Source: an uncultured Enorma sp. (GTDB taxonomy: Bacteria; Actinomycetota; Coriobacteriia; Coriobacteriales; Coriobacteriaceae). Taken from it: 14,182 nucleotides of DNA. The position numbers and the translations under genes are program-made. The stretch covers positions 1 to 14,182 of the forward strand of contig CAJLVH010000032.1 of the NCBI GenBank assembly GCA_905210055.1, in the 5' to 3' direction. This document shows positions 1 through 6,826 of the stretch, one piece after another. Position 1 is the first letter of the stretch. Each line of letters opens with the position of its first letter. The notes below the pieces were generated by a model. That model saw nothing but the letters and a program-made list of their open reading frames with translations, was not told the DNA's origin and did no database searches.

Positions 1-154
1 TGGCCATTTTTGAAAGCTTGGTGACAGCGATCCTGCGGAAAGGTGGGTGCGGTTTTCTCGTAGCTGGGATAACCGGGCGTGCTACCAGCACGGTGAACGA
101 AGCGCACCCCTCTTTCCGCAGGATCGCTGTCACCAAGCTTTCAAAAATGGCCAC
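1..154 (+). repeat. Long-armed inverted repeat element, copy 1 (~155 bp)
   Basis: Positions 1-42 and 112-153 are perfect 42-bp inverted repeats. They enclose an asymmetric centre that contains GTAGCTGGGATAACC (60-74) and a GTAGC/GCTAC stem (60-64 with 81-85). The element is homologous in reverse orientation to 5965-6120. By hand, without gaps, 47 of 64 bases match across the centre (47-110) and 37 of 44 across the right arm (111-154). The left end is cut by the window edge by about one base. No ORF in it looks genuine. It could be a MITE-like mobile repeat or a transcribed structured RNA; no target-site duplication can be tested for this copy. Confidence 0.85.
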
Positions 155-180
155 AAAAGCCGAAATTCCTATCACGGGAA

Positions 181-232
181 GGAACAGGACGGGCTCACTT
201 CAAGCTTTTGGCGGTGAGGCTCGTCCTGTTCC
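181..232. repeat. Hairpin-forming inverted repeat downstream of the DUF5692 gene
   Basis: The arms 181-198 (GGAACAGGACGGGCTCAC) and 214-232 pair along about 18 bp, with one mismatch and one bulged base, around a 15-base loop. It lies about 100 bp past the stop codon of the minus-strand membrane protein gene, so it may end that transcript. There is no U-run on the minus-strand exit side (TTCCCG follows), so it is not a classic intrinsic terminator. It shares no obvious sequence with the element at 1-154. Confidence 0.6.
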
Positions 233-263
233 ATCATGCATGCGCGCGATGTTGGCTCTGCGG

Positions 264-299
264 GGTTGTCGGCTCTTGTGAGGTTGTTAGCTCTTGCGA
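264..299. repeat. Imperfect 18-bp tandem repeat, two units
   Basis: GGTTGTCGGCTCTTGTGA (264-281) is followed directly by GGTTGTTAGCTCTTGCGA (282-299), with 15 of 18 bases identical. A weaker third unit (GTTGGCTCTG, from 251) may precede them. The repeat lies in the non-coding stretch after the stop codon at 330 of the minus-strand gene. No function is evident. Confidence 0.5.
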
Positions 300-329
300 G
301 GCGCCGCTGAAGCGAATCGGAGCCGCTCG

Positions 330-1325
330 CTATGCTTTCTCCTCCACGGTAAGGTCGGCGCGCGCCATAGCCTTCTCGAAATCGCGTGTGCCGCGGAAAA
401 CCTCCTGCTTATAGGGGTTTACGCCGAGCTTTTTCGCACGATAGATGATGTAGGCGAGCGCTGCCACGTTCGCCGCGAGGGCGAGCGCCGATACCACGAG
501 GTTCACCGTGGGGTCGTTTACGGAGTTCGTAGAGAAGACGCTGTAATCCTGGAACATGGGGAATACCTGGGCAAACATACACCACAGCGCGAGCGTGTTC
601 GCACGGTTCTGAATCCAGCCGCCCTTGTTCCAGAAGAAATTCGCCACGGTTGGGGCGAGCAGCAGCGCCAGGCCGCAGTACCAGGCATGCGTGGGCAGGC
701 AGTTATAGGTGTAGCAGAAGTTCCACAGGTCGTAGGCGATGATGAACACCCAGGTCATATCCGGCCAGAGCATGTCGTCACGCTTCTTTGACACGTAGAT
801 GCCCCACCAGCCGGTCATGCAGAGGATGTTCAGGATGCCTGCGACGCCGTTGAACACGTTGTGCCAGCCGCCCATGAGCGTTACGCCCTCGCTCGACACC
901 CAGGTGGTGTTCCATGCGCGCACGGCGCTCTCGAAATCGCTCACCACGGCGATGAGGATGTTGATGGCAACGATTACGAACGGATACGCCTTGAACCAAT
1001 GGCTCTTGCCGATCGAACCCCAGCGGTACTTGAGCACCATGAAGCCGATGCATCCGGCCGTGGCGGCATAGAGCTTGGCGTAGTGGAACCAGCTGTTCAT
1101 ATACACGTAAGTGGGGTTGTTGAGCGCCCACTCCATACCCATCCCAGCACAGAGGTAGATGGCGGCGAAGTAGACGGTAAGCGCCGCCGGTAGGATGAGG
1201 AAGCAGAAGATGCCGCCCGCTTTAGAGCGGCGTGCGACCTCGTTTGCTAGGATGAGGCAGACGAAGACCGCCACCCATCCGATCCACTGATACATGGCGG
1301 TTGCGCCATAGACATCGAACAGCAT
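330..1325 (-). CDS. DUF5692-type multi-pass membrane protein
   Basis: This 331-residue protein is almost entirely hydrophobic. About eight or nine membrane segments are visible, roughly at residues 10-28, 38-60, 80-98, 112-130, 155-178, 190-208, 214-232, 242-260 and 276-295, with a short charged C-terminal tail. I recognise it from memory as the DUF5692 family, which has no known function; I could not run a domain search. It is rich in tryptophan (about 18) and has histidines near membrane borders (H81, H109, H155, H213), which could bind a cofactor or proton, but that is speculation. The ATG at 1325 has GGAGG four bases upstream. The gene is divergent from hypB, and the twin palindromic operator at 1381-1418 lies 56 bp from its start, overlapping a plausible minus-strand -35 (TTGACG). 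It may be a membrane partner of the neighbouring flavoprotein. Confidence 0.8.
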   Translation of the reverse strand: MLFDVYGATAMYQWIGWVAVFVCLILANEVARRSKAGGIFCFLILPAALTVYFAAIYLCAGMGMEWALNNPTYVYMNSWFHYAKLYAATAGCIGFMVLKYRWGSIGKSHWFKAYPFVIVAINILIAVVSDFESAVRAWNTTWVSSEGVTLMGGWHNVFNGVAGILNILCMTGWWGIYVSKKRDDMLWPDMTWVFIIAYDLWNFCYTYNCLPTHAWYCGLALLLAPTVANFFWNKGGWIQNRANTLALWCMFAQVFPMFQDYSVFSTNSVNDPTVNLVVSALALAANVAALAYIIYRAKKLGVNPYKQEVFRGTRDFEKAMARADLTVEEKA

Positions 1326-1380
1326 GGATCCTCCGATCTTGTAAGGCGAATAGAAACGTTAGGGTAAGTTTTGTAGAATG

Positions 1381-1418
1381 TTGACGGTTCGTCAATATCT
1401 TAGTTGACGAACCGTCAA
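1381..1418. promoter_or_regulatory. Twin palindromic operator in the divergent intergenic region
   Basis: TTGACGGTTCGTCAA (1381-1395) and TTGACGAACCGTCAA (1404-1418) are exact reverse complements separated by 8 bp. Each is itself a palindrome of the form TTGACG-N3-CGTCAA. The centres are 23 bp apart, about two helical turns, as expected for two repressor dimers binding side by side. The pair sits upstream of the DUF5692 gene and contains TTGACG -35-like hexamers, so binding should block transcription. The TetR regulator encoded at 6135-6767 is the only regulator in the window and has a similar half-site pattern before its own gene. Confidence 0.75.
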
Positions 1419-1481
1419 CAGATGAAGGGCGAACGGTCGCCGAACGCATCACATACGACGCTGTGCCATATGGTATGTTCT

Positions 1482-1517
1482 GGTGACTCATTTGGGACGG
1501 GTTTGGGTGAGTCATTT
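1482..1517. promoter_or_regulatory. Direct repeat GGTGACTCATTT / GGTGAGTCATTT upstream of hypB
   Basis: Two 12-bp units at 1482-1493 and 1506-1517 differ at one base and are spaced 24 bp start to start. The core TGACTCA and its complement TGAGTCA make the pair readable as either direct or inverted. The repeat begins just after a possible extended -10 (TGGTATGTT, 1471-1479) and lies about 70-105 bp before the hypB start. It may be a second regulator site acting on the hypB run. Confidence 0.4.
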
Positions 1518-1587
1518 CGCACGCGCACGGTGTTGAGGGATTGAGGTCGCCTGAACCGATCCCGATATCTCGAAAGGAGAGCGACGT

Positions 1588-2274
1588 ATGGCCGACGTGC
1601 GCATCATCGAGGTCAAGGAGAGCGTCTTTGCCGACAACGACCGTAAAGCGGCAGAGCTGCGTGCGCGCAACAAAGAGCGCGGTACGTTCTTGCTGAACCT
1701 GATGTCGAGTCCCGGCTCCGGTAAGACCACGACCTTGAAACGCACCATCGAGGCGCTCGACGGACGCCTGAGCATCGCGGTGATGGAAGCTGATATCGAC
1801 TCGGATGTCGATGCGCGCGCCATCGCTCAGACGGGCGTCACATCGGTGCAGGTGCACACGGGGGGCATGTGCCACCTCGACGCATACATGACCGCGGAAG
1901 GGCTTGAGGCGCTCGAGAACGAGGCTGGAGCTCCCATCGACCTCGCCATTCTTGAGAACGTGGGCAACCTGGTATGCCCGGCGGAGTTTGACACGGGCGC
2001 TTCGGCGAACGTCATGATCCTCTCTGTACCGGAGGGCGACGACAAGCCGCTGAAGTACCCGCTCATGTTCTCGATCTGCGACGTGGTGCTCATCAACAAG
2101 ATCGACGCGCTGCCGGCGTTCGACGACTTCTCGCTCGAGCGCGCGGTCGAGAACATCCATATGCGCAACCCCGAAGCGCTTGTCATCCCCATAAGCGCCA
2201 AGACGGGTGAGGGAATCGATGCGTGGGCGGCGTGGCTGCACGACGCCGTTGCCGCGTGGAAGAGCGGCGCATAG
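1588..2274 (+). CDS. hypB: Hydrogenase/nickel-enzyme maturation GTPase HypB
   Basis: HypB is a SIMIBI-class GTPase that passes nickel, together with HypA, to [NiFe] hydrogenases and in some bacteria to other nickel enzymes. Visible motifs are the P-loop SPGSGKTT (residues 41-48), ADIDSDVDA (68-76), the Cys-His pair of the metal site at the dimer interface (C95-H96 in GGMCHLDA), ENVGNLVCP (123-131), NKID (170-173) and SAKTGEG (203-209). At 228 residues it is a normal short HypB; it lacks the N-terminal CxxCGC nickel-binding motif of E. coli HypB and any His-rich nickel-storage stretch. The ATG follows AAAGGAG with good spacing. It is the first gene of a plus-strand run with the flavoprotein gene and hypA, although hypA and hypB usually sit side by side. 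Confidence 0.95.
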   Translation: MADVRIIEVKESVFADNDRKAAELRARNKERGTFLLNLMSSPGSGKTTTLKRTIEALDGRLSIAVMEADIDSDVDARAIAQTGVTSVQVHTGGMCHLDAYMTAEGLEALENEAGAPIDLAILENVGNLVCPAEFDTGASANVMILSVPEGDDKPLKYPLMFSICDVVLINKIDALPAFDDFSLERAVENIHMRNPEALVIPISAKTGEGIDAWAAWLHDAVAAWKSGA

Positions 2275-2330
2275 CTGCAGGCAAGAGGGGGTTGAACGGA
2301 GGCGGGTTCATCTCGAGCTTTTCAGCCAAT

Positions 2331-2345
2331 TTCCACCGCGTGGAA
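2331..2345. promoter_or_regulatory. Interrupted palindrome TTCCACCGCGTGGAA
   Basis: This is a perfect 6-bp inverted repeat (TTCCAC/GTGGAA) with a 3-bp centre, in the 150-bp gap between hypB and the flavoprotein gene. It could be a small operator or an RNA hairpin. The same gap carries two copies of CAGCCAGCC (2370-2378, 2384-2392) just before the Shine-Dalgarno AGGAAAAGGAG of the next gene. No clear promoter or terminator is seen, so read-through from hypB is likely. Confidence 0.35.
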
Positions 2346-2424
2346 CATGAGTTGAAGCGAGCGCGTCCCCAGCCAGCCGTTCTCAGCCAGCCCATTCGGC
2401 TCGTAGTTAGGAAAAGGAGTACCT

Positions 2425-5217
2425 ATGGACATCAACGGCCCCGGCCTCTCGTACAGCGAGCCCGATATCGGTGCGGAGTTCGTCCCGCCGCTGCCAGAGC
2501 ATCCGCGCGAGAAGATTGTGGAACTGTGTCGGCACCTCACCAACCGCACGCTCGGCAAGGGCAACCTGCTTGCCTACGAATACTGGGCGTTCGAGGGCGT
2601 CACCACCGACGAGATGGCCGACGTGCTCTTGAAGCTCAAGGTGCGCAAACCCTATACGTTCGAGGAAGCGCAGAAGGCGACCGGCCTGCCGCCCGAGCAG
2701 CTCCATCCCCTGCTCGACGAGATGTCGATGATCGGTCTTTTGGAATACAACTGGGAGAATCCCACACGCACGAAACAATGGGTGAGCCCCATTCTCGTGC
2801 CCGGTTCGGCCGAGTTTCTCAACATGCGCTGGACGCAGATGAACGAGCATCCGGCCACGGCCAAGTTCTTCGAGCAGGCGTCGAAGGGCCCCTTGTCGCG
2901 CATCACGCCGATGGTTCCGCCTGGCGGCGCGGGGATCGGCATGCATGTGATCCCCGTGGAACGCGCAATCGAGATGGAGAACCAGTCCGTTTCGATCGAG
3001 CACATCAGCCACTGGCTCGACAAATACGACGGCAAGTTCGCCGCGAGCCCGTGCAGCTGCCGTATGAGCCGCTCCGTGTTGGGCGAAGCCTGCGGCGACG
3101 ACCCCGCGGATTGGTGCATAGCCGTGGGCGACATGGCAGACTACGTGGTGGAGACCGATAAGGGCGGCCGCTATATCACGCGTGAAGAGGCGCTCGAGAT
3201 TCTCCAACGCGCCGAGGACAACGGCTTCGTGCATCAGATCACCAACATCGACGGTGAGAACAAGATTTTCGCTATCTGCAACTGCAACGTGAACGTGTGC
3301 TATGCGCTGCGCACCTCGCAACTGTTCAACACGCCGAATCTGTCGCGTTCGGCCTACGTGGCTCGCACCGAGGCTGATAAGTGCGTAGCTTGCGGCCGCT
3401 GTGTGGAGGTGTGCCCGGCGGGCGCCGTCAAGTTGGGGCAGAAGCTTTGCCTGGCCGATGGCAGCGTGGTCGACTATCCCAAGCAGGAGCTACCCGATGC
3501 CGTGAGCTGGGGGCCGGAGAAGTGGTCGCCCGATTACCGTAACAAGAACCGCATCGAAACGTACGATACGGGCACCGCGCCCTGCAAGACGGCGTGTCCG
3601 GCGCATATCGCGGTGCAGGGCTACCTGAAGCTCGCCTCGCAAGGGCGCTACACCGATGCGCTCGCGCTCATCAAGCGAGAGAACCCGCTCCCCGCAGTGT
3701 GCGGACGCATTTGTAATCGGCGCTGCGAGGATGCGTGCACGCGCGGGCGCGTGGACGCTGCGGTGGCGATTGACGAGGTGAAGAAGTTCATCGCCGATCG
3801 GGATCTCGACGCGTCGACGCGTTACATCCCGCCTGCGGTGGTGCCGCGCGTCCAGGGCGGCTTCGACGAGAAGATCGCGATCATCGGAGCTGGGCCCGCG
3901 GGCCTTTCCTGCGCGTTCTATCTGGCCGAGAAGGGTTACAAACCCGTGGTGTTCGAGAGCCACGAGCGTCCGGGCGGCATGCTCACCTACGGCGTGCCCT
4001 CGTACAAGCTTTCGCGTGAGGTTATCCAGGCAGAGGTCGACGTGATCGAGGCGATGGGTGCCGAGTTCCGCTACGGTGTGGAGGTCGGGCGCGATGTGAC
4101 CATCGCCCAGCTGCGCGAACAGGGTTTCAAGGCGTTCTATGTGGCGATCGGGTGCCAGGATGGGCGCCTGCCCGGCATTCCCGGAGAGACGCTGCTCGGT
4201 GCGGAGACCGCCGTCTCGTTCTTGGAGCGCGTGTCGTGCGAGGTCGCCGCGGGCGAGCTTGAGCAGCTCGATGGGCGCACCGTGGTGGTGGGCGGCGGCA
4301 ACGTCGCCATCGATGCCGCGCGCACGGCAGCGCGCCTGGGCTCGCCGCATGTCGAGATGCTCTGTCTCGAGCAGGAAGACGAGATGCCTGCGACCGCGGA
4401 AGAAGTGCGCGAGGCCATCGAGGACGGCGTGCATATCAGCCACGGCTGGGGTCCGGTGGAGGTGCGTGCGGGCGAGGACGGCCGCGTGCACGAGGTCGTG
4501 TTCAAGCGCTGCACGCGCGTGTACGATGACGAGGGACGTTTCGCCCCCGTGTATGACGAGGAAGATACATGCACCATCGCTGCCGATCGCGTGGTGTTTT
4601 CCATCGGTCAAGCCGTGCGCTGGGGTGACTTGCTCGAGGGAACCGCTGTGGAGCTCGGACGCGGCCAGGGTGCCGTCGCCGATCCCAAGACGTACCAGAC
4701 CGCTGAACCCGACATCTTCGTGGGCGGCGATGTCTACACCGGTCCCAAGTTCGCCATCGATGCCATTGCAGCTGGTCACGAGGCCGCCATTTCGCTGCAT
4801 CGTTACGTGCAGCATGCGACGCTTACCATCGGACGCAACCCGCGCGCGTACCAGCAGCTCGATCGCGACAACATCGACCCGGGCAGTTACGATACGACGG
4901 CGCGTCAGGAGCCTGCAGTGGCCGAAGCGCTCGGTCGCACGTCGGGGCCGTTCAAAGAGTATGTCGCGACCTTCAGCGAGGAACAGGTGCGTGCCGAGAC
5001 CGCGCGTTGCCTGGGATGCGGTGCGAGCATCGTGGACGAGAACAAGTGCATCGGTTGCGGCCTGTGCACCACGAAATGCGTGTTCGATGCAATCCACCTG
5101 CATCGCGAGCATCCTGAGGCGAGCACGATGATCAAGTACGAGGACAAGCTACCCGCGATCGGCAAATACGCACTCAAGCGCGCTATCAGGATCAAATTCG
5201 GCGGGAAGAAGAAGTAA
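2425..5217 (+). CDS. Multidomain iron-sulfur flavoprotein with GltD-like NAD(P)H oxidoreductase core
   Basis: This 930-residue soluble protein appears to move electrons between NAD(P)H, FAD and several [4Fe-4S] clusters. Residues 1-310 resemble anaerobe ferredoxin-like proteins: a winged-helix-like stretch (about 75-108), then cysteines C210, C212, C285, C287 and C292 (CSC and CNCNVNVC). A ferredoxin motif follows (C320, C323, C326, C330-P). The GltD-like part begins with C387, C391-P and C426, C430, C434, C438, then has an FAD Rossmann motif GAGPAG (488-493), an NAD(P)H motif VGGGNVAID (622-630) and the closing FAD motif GGDVYTGPKFAIDAI (767-781). The C-terminus has C862, C865, C875, C878, C881 and C885, a further cluster region. 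GltD proper is about 450-500 residues, so the protein is greatly extended. No glutamate synthase large subunit is nearby. AGGAAAAGGAG precedes the ATG. Its place between hypB and hypA suggests a role in hydrogen or related nickel-enzyme metabolism; the substrate is unknown. Confidence 0.88.
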   Translation: MDINGPGLSYSEPDIGAEFVPPLPEHPREKIVELCRHLTNRTLGKGNLLAYEYWAFEGVTTDEMADVLLKLKVRKPYTFEEAQKATGLPPEQLHPLLDEMSMIGLLEYNWENPTRTKQWVSPILVPGSAEFLNMRWTQMNEHPATAKFFEQASKGPLSRITPMVPPGGAGIGMHVIPVERAIEMENQSVSIEHISHWLDKYDGKFAASPCSCRMSRSVLGEACGDDPADWCIAVGDMADYVVETDKGGRYITREEALEILQRAEDNGFVHQITNIDGENKIFAICNCNVNVCYALRTSQLFNTPNLSRSAYVARTEADKCVACGRCVEVCPAGAVKLGQKLCLADGSVVDYPKQELPDAVSWGPEKWSPDYRNKNRIETYDTGTAPCKTACPAHIAVQGYLKLASQGRYTDALALIKRENPLPAVCGRICNRRCEDACTRGRVDAAVAIDEVKKFIADRDLDASTRYIPPAVVPRVQGGFDEKIAIIGAGPAGLSCAFYLAEKGYKPVVFESHERPGGMLTYGVPSYKLSREVIQAEVDVIEAMGAEFRYGVEVGRDVTIAQLREQGFKAFYVAIGCQDGRLPGIPGETLLGAETAVSFLERVSCEVAAGELEQLDGRTVVVGGGNVAIDAARTAARLGSPHVEMLCLEQEDEMPATAEEVREAIEDGVHISHGWGPVEVRAGEDGRVHEVVFKRCTRVYDDEGRFAPVYDEEDTCTIAADRVVFSIGQAVRWGDLLEGTAVELGRGQGAVADPKTYQTAEPDIFVGGDVYTGPKFAIDAIAAGHEAAISLHRYVQHATLTIGRNPRAYQQLDRDNIDPGSYDTTARQEPAVAEALGRTSGPFKEYVATFSEEQVRAETARCLGCGASIVDENKCIGCGLCTTKCVFDAIHLHREHPEASTMIKYEDKLPAIGKYALKRAIRIKFGGKKK

Positions 5218-5310
5218 ACCAAGGCGGGGTGGATGGCGGGCTTGCCCCATCCCCCCCCTGCCCGTTGGGGCGGCGGCGCGACCACCTGCGCGAGCTGAGG
5301 AAGGAATGTC

Positions 5311-5655
5311 GTGCACGAGTTAGGAATCGTGTTCTATATCATCCGCGACGTAGAGGAAGCGGTACGTGGTGCCGAGGTGAGCGCGGTGCAAAGCGTGACG
5401 CTCGAGCTCGGCGAGGTCTCGGGTGTGGTGCCGAGTTACCTGCAGCATGCGTGGCGCTGGGCAGCCGACAAACACGACCTGCTGCGCGGCTCCGAGCTTG
5501 TCATCGAGGATATTCCTGCGGTGACGCGCTGCAATGGGTGCGGTGCGCGCTATGGCACGGTGGAACATGGCCGCATATGCCCTGCGTGCGGAAGTGAGAA
5601 TACGGTGCTTGAGCAGGGGCAGGAGGTCATGATCAAAGAGGTCGCGGTGGTTTGA
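5311..5655 (+). CDS. hypA: Hydrogenase/nickel-enzyme maturation metallochaperone HypA
   Basis: HypA (114 residues) carries nickel to the target apoenzyme in partnership with HypB. The start is GTG, fixed by the family signature MHE, in which the N-terminal amine and His2 bind nickel, and by the upstream GAGGAAGGA. The structural zinc site is visible as C74, C77, C90 and C93 (RCNGCG and ICPACG). It has the usual HypA length of about 113-118 residues. It follows the flavoprotein gene after 93 bp, a stretch that holds only a weak GGATGG/CCATCC hairpin (5231-5252), so co-transcription with hypB and the flavoprotein gene is likely. Confidence 0.95.
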   Translation: MHELGIVFYIIRDVEEAVRGAEVSAVQSVTLELGEVSGVVPSYLQHAWRWAADKHDLLRGSELVIEDIPAVTRCNGCGARYGTVEHGRICPACGSENTVLEQGQEVMIKEVAVV

Positions 5656-5727
5656 GCCCGTTGTGGGACCGCTCGCGCCGGCGAATCGGGTACCATCGAA
5701 ATGCGGATAGTTGGAAGGGGCGTTTTT

Positions 5728-5901
5728 ATGGTCGAAGAGCAAGAGTTGCGCAAGCAGCCGCGGACTTCTCAGAAGGTTCAGCACGACAAGCCTGCCGATC
5801 CCTTCCTGCGCGCGGAAAACGAGGATGATGACGGTTACGATCCCTATTCCGATCGTCGTCCGGAACCTGAACCGCTTTTTGAGCGCGATCCATGGGGCTA
5901 G
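5728..5901 (+). CDS. Small acidic hypothetical protein (57 aa)
   Basis: I do not recognise a function. The preferred ATG at 5728 follows GGAAGGGG and begins MVEEQELRK; a start at 5701 would add nine residues and has no better ribosome site. The protein is polar and probably disordered: a basic Arg/Lys/Gln-rich N-terminus, a run of acidic residues (ENEDDDGYDPY), a Pro-Glu stretch and the end DPWG. It has no membrane segment or cysteine. Lying 72 bp after hypA on the same strand, it could be the last gene of that run. Codon use (G/C-ending) fits a real gene, but its short length leaves doubt. Confidence 0.55.
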   Translation: MVEEQELRKQPRTSQKVQHDKPADPFLRAENEDDDGYDPYSDRRPEPEPLFERDPWG

Positions 5902-5964
5902 AACGCGCCGCGCCCCTGTAATCAACGACATGCTCGCGTTGTCGGTTGGGCAATCGGGCGTGTT

Positions 5965-6120
5965 GTGGTCAATTTTGAAAGCTTGGTGACACCAATCCTG
6001 CGAAAACGGGGGTGCCTTGCTGCCACCGCCCAGGTAGCAGCCATGGTTATCCAAGCTACGGGGAATCCGCACGGGTCTTTCCGCTGGATTGATGTCACCA
6101 ACCTGCTATTATTTGGCCAC
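5965..6120 (-). repeat. Long-armed inverted repeat element, copy 2 (~156 bp, reverse of copy 1)
   Basis: The ends GTGGTCA...TTTTGAAAGC and ...TTGGCCAC form diverged inverted arms (about 5965-6008 with 6073-6120), sharing TTGGTGACA and AATCC blocks. Read on the minus strand, the centre gives GTAGCTTGGATAACC (6059-6045) and the same GTAGC/GCTAC stem as copy 1. The left arm (in element orientation) is more diverged and needs one gap. The element fills the gap between the convergent small-protein gene and the TetR gene, ending 14 bp from the TetR stop, so it would be transcribed in element orientation in the 3' part of the TetR mRNA. No target-site duplication is visible. Confidence 0.85.
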
Positions 6121-6134
6121 TGGAGCCTGAATTG

Positions 6135-6767
6135 TTATCTCGCCGGCCGGCGGTTTTTGTATTTCTCGGTATAACCCTCGATGTGAAGCGTGCAGGCGAT
6201 GATTTCCTTGATGACCTCGACCGGCACGTCCTGGTGCGAGCGGATATACAGGATGAGGCCGCTGATGAGCACATAGAAGGTCTCGAAGACGTTGTCGATC
6301 AAGACCTCATGGTGCTCTGCGAAGTCCACGACGGTCGACTCGCACATATAACGTGCGCAGCGCTCTGCCACGCGGTTGACGAACGCGGTGTAGAGCACGG
6401 CATCCCCGCCGACCGAGATCGACCCGGAAATGCCGGGCATCTCGAGCACAAGGGTCTTGAGCAGCTCGGAGATGCTGTCGAGTGCGCCCTCGATGTCACC
6501 GAACACGCGGCTCTCGTTCCAGTTGCGCAGGCGCGCGATAAACGCATCGATGGTGTAATCGAGTGCCGCGGAGAGCGCGTCTTCCTTGTTGGGAAAGTAG
6601 TGATAGAAGAGCGAGCGCGTGCAACCTACGCGCTCCGAGACGCGCGAGACGGAAAGCTTGCCGATTCCCTCCGTCGAGCACACGTCGATGACTGCTTGGA
6701 GAATCTCTTCACGGCGAGCGTCGTATGCGTGGCGACTGCTCCGGTGCGAATCGTAGTGTGTAGACAT
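6135..6767 (-). CDS. TetR/AcrR-family transcriptional regulator
   Basis: A 210-residue TetR-type regulator. The N-terminal DNA-binding helix-turn-helix runs about residues 21-66 and includes the family signature with LSVSRVSERVGCTRSLFYHYF at roughly 38-58, followed by NKEDALSAALD. The C-terminal part (75-205) is the variable ligand and dimer domain and gives no clue to the ligand. I chose the ATG at 6767 because GGAGAGGAG lies just upstream; a start at 6839 would add 24 unlikely residues and overlap the promoter region. A partial palindrome at 6812-6826 resembles the twin operator at 1381-1418, so it may repress itself and the DUF5692 gene. It is convergent with the small gene at 5728-5901. 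Confidence 0.9.
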   Translation of the reverse strand: MSTHYDSHRSSRHAYDARREEILQAVIDVCSTEGIGKLSVSRVSERVGCTRSLFYHYFPNKEDALSAALDYTIDAFIARLRNWNESRVFGDIEGALDSISELLKTLVLEMPGISGSISVGGDAVLYTAFVNRVAERCARYMCESTVVDFAEHHEVLIDNVFETFYVLISGLILYIRSHQDVPVEVIKEIIACTLHIEGYTEKYKNRRPAR

Positions 6768-6811
6768 GGCGTCTCCTCTCCTGTGGTGGAGTAACATCAG
6801 TGTACTTGGTA

Positions 6812-6826
6812 TTGACGCTGTGTCAG
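6812..6826. promoter_or_regulatory. Candidate TetR autoregulatory operator
   Basis: TTGACGCTGTGTCAG matches TTGACGGTTCGTCAA of the 1381-1395 site at 11 of 15 bases and keeps the TTGAC-N5-GTCA spacing. It lies 45-60 bp upstream of the TetR start codon. A second palindrome overlaps it: CTGTG-TCAG-CACAG at 6818-6831. A possible minus-strand promoter (TTGTCA, RC of 6833-6838, then TCAATA about 18 bp on) spans these sites. The match is imperfect, so the link is an inference. Confidence 0.45.

Noticed and set aside
1222..2241. 339-codon minus-strand open frame across the DUF5692 start, the operator and hypB
   Set aside because: It overlaps two well-supported genes and runs through the intergenic operator region; the product is not protein-like.
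3490..5112. 540-codon open frame on the minus strand, antisense to the flavoprotein gene
   Set aside because: It mirrors the high-G+C codon pattern of the strongly supported plus-strand gene; its product is His/Arg-rich and resembles no family I know.
2425..5217. Glutamate synthase small subunit (gltD) as the function
   Set aside because: Only the core resembles GltD; the protein is nearly twice as long with many extra cluster motifs, and no gltB large-subunit gene is nearby.
5218..5310. Terminator between the flavoprotein gene and hypA
   Set aside because: A GGATGG/CCATCC hairpin exists, but it has no U-run and the downstream gene has a good ribosome site, so read-through is more likely.
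1..6120. CRISPR array or tandem transposon ends
   Set aside because: There are only two element copies, 5.8 kb apart and inverted; no spacers, cas genes or transposase are present in the window.
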